Positions 62,238-64,000 of a stretch of 64,000 nt of DNA are shown in pieces; the first letter of the stretch is position 1, and each line of letters opens with the position of its first letter. Origin of the DNA: an uncultured Lachnospiraceae bacterium (GTDB lineage: Bacteria > Bacillota > Clostridia > Lachnospirales > Lachnospiraceae); contig CACXAT010000008.1 in NCBI GenBank assembly GCA_902765725.1, forward strand, positions 1-64,000, given 5' to 3'. A model generated the notes under the pieces. The model was given only the letters and a program-made list of their open reading frames with translations. It was not told the origin of the DNA and ran no database searches. A program made the translations under genes and the position numbers.

Positions 62238-62277
62238 ACAAAAAGGCTGTCTGTGGCATATACTACCACAGGCAACC
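62238..62277 (-). terminator. Rubredoxin terminator
   Basis: On the minus strand GGTTGCCTGTGG and CCACAGACAGCC pair at 11 of 12 positions, followed by TTTTTGTG. It separates rubredoxin from the GH3 operon. Confidence 0.85.
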
Positions 62278-62317
62278 TCTTTGTGACTACATTTTTTATG
62301 CCGCCTCTTCTAAGCGA

Positions 62318-62476
62318 TCAGTCTGCGTCGCTGAACTCGTCCTTGCCGGCGCCGCACAGCGGGCATACAAAATCATCCGGGATATCTTCCCACTTGGTTC
62401 CCGGTGCGATACCGCCTTCCGGATATCCTTCCTCTTCATTGTATTCCCATCCGCACAGATCACATACCTTTTTCAT
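62318..62476 (-). CDS. Rubredoxin
   Basis: 52 residues from ATG 62476 (GGAGGATAA upstream). It is the classic one-iron electron carrier: the first knuckle CDLCG at residues 5-9, the usual loop [15 protein letters not shown], and the second knuckle CPLCGAG near 38. It carries electrons in the cytosol, most plausibly to the flavodiiron protein coded just upstream for O2 or H2O2 removal. The two genes are about 118 bases apart. Confidence 0.95.
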   Translation of the reverse strand: MKKVCDLCGWEYNEEEGYPEGGIAPGTKWEDIPDDFVCPLCGAGKDEFSDAD

Positions 62477-62594
62477 TCCTGTTATCCTCCTTACCAGATT
62501 GGTCAATAATATCTGACTCAGCAAAGCTGCGCTTCACCAAGTAATATCTGCACGGCGCGGCACAGGCCGCACCGTAGGCATTCTTACGTAACTG

Positions 62595-64000
62595 TCACTG
62601 CATCTTCTCAAAATCGCTTGCGGGATGCTTGCACAGCGGGCAGATGAAGTCTGCCGGAAGCTCCTCTCCCTCATACACATAGCCGCAGATCTTGCAGACC
62701 CATCCGGCCTTCTTGTCCTCCACCGGCTGCGGCTTCGGCTTGATGTGGGCGAAATAATATGCGTAGGTGACGCTCTCCTCATCGCTGAGCACTCTGCACT
62801 CAGTGACCTCCGCGATGAACAGGGTGTGGGTCTCGAATTCCTTCTCCTCGACGACCCTGCCGCTGATCAGGGCATTGACGCCCTTCGTCAGGTAAAACAG
62901 TCCGTTGGCCGAACGCTCGGCATCCGCGTATCCCGCGAACTTGTCCGTATCCCTTCCGCTCTGGAAGCCGAAGTGCTTAAAGGTGTCGAAGGTGACATCC
63001 TGAGACAGGATCGACACGTTGAAGACGCCCGTCCTGTGGATCATGTCATGTGTGTAATTGGACTTGTTGACTGCGATCGTAATACGGTTCGGCTCCGAAG
63101 TGACCTGGGATGCCGTATTGATGATGCAGCCATTGTCCTTGTCCCCTTCCTTTGCAGTCAGTACGAACAGGCCGTAGCTGAGCTTGAACATCGCCTTGGT
63201 ATCCATGACAGGAGCCGGAGCGGCGGCTGCGCCCTCTGCTGCCGGTGCCGGAGCGACCTCGGTGACCTCTGTCTTCTTCGGGATCGTCGCATCCAGTGCG
63301 TCGGCAATGGCGTCGATCTGCGCAAGCTGGTCTTCCTTCAGGGCAGACTTGATGGTCAGGCCCTCGTTCAGGACCGTAAGGTTCTTGCACTTTTCCAGCA
63401 TCTCCCGCATCAGCTTGCCGCTGGTCGGAGCCCAGGAACCGTTCTCGATCACGGCGACGGTCCTGTTCTGGATATTGTGGGCGACCAGATCGTACAGGAA
63501 GTTCTCCATCTGTACAAAGATGCCTGCATTGTAGGTGGTCGAAGCGAGGACCAGGTGGCTGTACTCGAACACAGCCGCGATGATCTCACTTGCGGGCGCA
63601 ACGGAGACATCGAACATCACCGTGTGGATGCCCTTCTCGCGCAGGCGGACTGCCAGACACTCTGCCGCGTTCTCGGTGTGATGATAGACCGATGCATAGG
63701 CGATCACGACGCCTGTCTTCTCCGGTCTGTAGGAGGCCCAGTGCTGATAGATATCGATGATATCCCCGATATTCTTCCTCCATACGAAGCCGTGGAGCGG
63801 GCACAGATACTTGATATCCAGGCCGGCCGCCTTCTTCAGGACTGCCGTGACCTGAGGGCCGTACTTGCCGACGATATTGGTGTAGTACCTTCTTGCCTCG
63901 TCCAGATAATCCCTGTTGAAATCAACCTCATCGGCGAACAGAGCGCCGTTCAGCGCGCCGAAGGTTCCGAACGCGTCCGCGGTAAACAGAACGCCGCTGG
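62595..64000 (-). CDS. Flavodiiron protein fused to flavin reductase and rubredoxin, 5' partial
   Basis: The frame is open to the window edge, giving 467 visible residues. The visible part begins in the metallo-beta-lactamase-like diiron domain (LFTADAFGTFGALNGALFAD, with the bridging Asp; LCPLHGFVWRKNIGD, with the last His ligand). Then comes a flavodoxin domain (VVIAYASVYHHTENAAECLA; IENGSWAPTSGKLMRE), an Ala/Pro linker, a flavin reductase-like split barrel (LSYGLFVLTAKEG; NTASQVTSEPNRITIAVNKS) and a C-terminal rubredoxin (WVCKICGYVYEGEE then FICPLCKHPASDF). The rubredoxin lacks the usual long loop between its Cys pairs. Such enzymes reduce O2 to water in anaerobes. Confidence 0.92.
   Translation of the reverse strand, partial: SGVLFTADAFGTFGALNGALFADEVDFNRDYLDEARRYYTNIVGKYGPQVTAVLKKAAGLDIKYLCPLHGFVWRKNIGDIIDIYQHWASYRPEKTGVVIAYASVYHHTENAAECLAVRLREKGIHTVMFDVSVAPASEIIAAVFEYSHLVLASTTYNAGIFVQMENFLYDLVAHNIQNRTVAVIENGSWAPTSGKLMREMLEKCKNLTVLNEGLTIKSALKEDQLAQIDAIADALDATIPKKTEVTEVAPAPAAEGAAAAPAPVMDTKAMFKLSYGLFVLTAKEGDKDNGCIINTASQVTSEPNRITIAVNKSNYTHDMIHRTGVFNVSILSQDVTFDTFKHFGFQSGRDTDKFAGYADAERSANGLFYLTKGVNALISGRVVEEKEFETHTLFIAEVTECRVLSDEESVTYAYYFAHIKPKPQPVEDKKAGWVCKICGYVYEGEELPADFICPLCKHPASDFEKMQ

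Noticed and set aside
62552..62575. Terminator after the flavodiiron fusion gene
   Set aside because: There is a GC-rich hairpin (GGTGCGGC with GCCGCGCC), but no U-rich tail on the minus strand, so it is not called.

Overview
The window reads as chromosomal DNA of an anaerobic, moderately high-GC member of the Firmicutes, most likely a Lachnospiraceae-type clostridium; the genus cannot be fixed from sequence alone. Evidence: pyruvate:ferredoxin oxidoreductase, pyruvate phosphate dikinase, an oxygen-detoxifying flavodiiron protein with rubredoxin, the clostridial order apt-relA-MBL-hemZ-aspS, AGGAGG-type ribosome sites, and no outer-membrane genes. Nearly every gene is on the minus strand; the exceptions are one membrane-anchored protein (13015-14184) and some mobile-element debris near 2.7-4.0 kb.

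Layout. 1-4.9 kb is accessory and scrambled: a SpaA/Cna-B repeat surface protein without a proper start, fused out of frame to a truncated XRE-type HTH gene; a small membrane protein resembling those of conjugative elements; the first codons of a type III restriction (res) gene cut by the end of an IS66-like element; a broken IS66 tnpA; and an AT-rich orphan gene. 5-7 kb: tsf and rpsB. 7-12.8 kb: a four-gene MacAB/HlyD-like exporter operon with two unusual adaptors, divergent from a duplicated-domain anchored protein. 14.3-21.5 kb: stringent response and translation cluster (apt, relA, MBL hydrolase, hemZ, aspS). 21.5-24.1 kb: ClC-type and K+ channel-type proteins. Then tRNA-Arg(ACG), an HPr-like protein lacking the PTS histidine, ppdK, and an operon of M16 peptidase, era, recO, lipoprotein and glyS. 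34.7-35.4 kb: DUF1461-type membrane protein.

35.7-42.7 kb is a sugar or polyol unit: ROK regulator, zinc alcohol dehydrogenase, short-chain dehydrogenase and a complete ribose-type ABC importer. A 22-bp motif occurs upstream of both the ROK gene and the dehydrogenase gene, so one regulator probably controls both. 43-46.2 kb: a secreted acidic surface protein downstream of a multi-spanning membrane protein with a LuxR DNA-binding domain. 46.3-49.9 kb: nifJ. Next come an ABC-F ATPase, carB and carA, then an operon of a circularly permuted GH3 glycosidase, HAD phosphatase, RNA methyltransferase-like protein and GNAT acetyltransferase. The window ends with rubredoxin and a flavodiiron-flavin reductase-rubredoxin fusion that runs off the edge.

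The least explained items are two long imperfect palindromes (42786-42912, 51826-52015) that share CTATAGGA in their apical loops, the paired HlyD-like adaptors with acidic aromatic segments, the membrane LuxR/surface protein pair, and the nifJ leader, where an inverted repeat spans the promoter and a terminator hairpin lies before the gene. All coordinates and motifs were read by eye; no searches were run.
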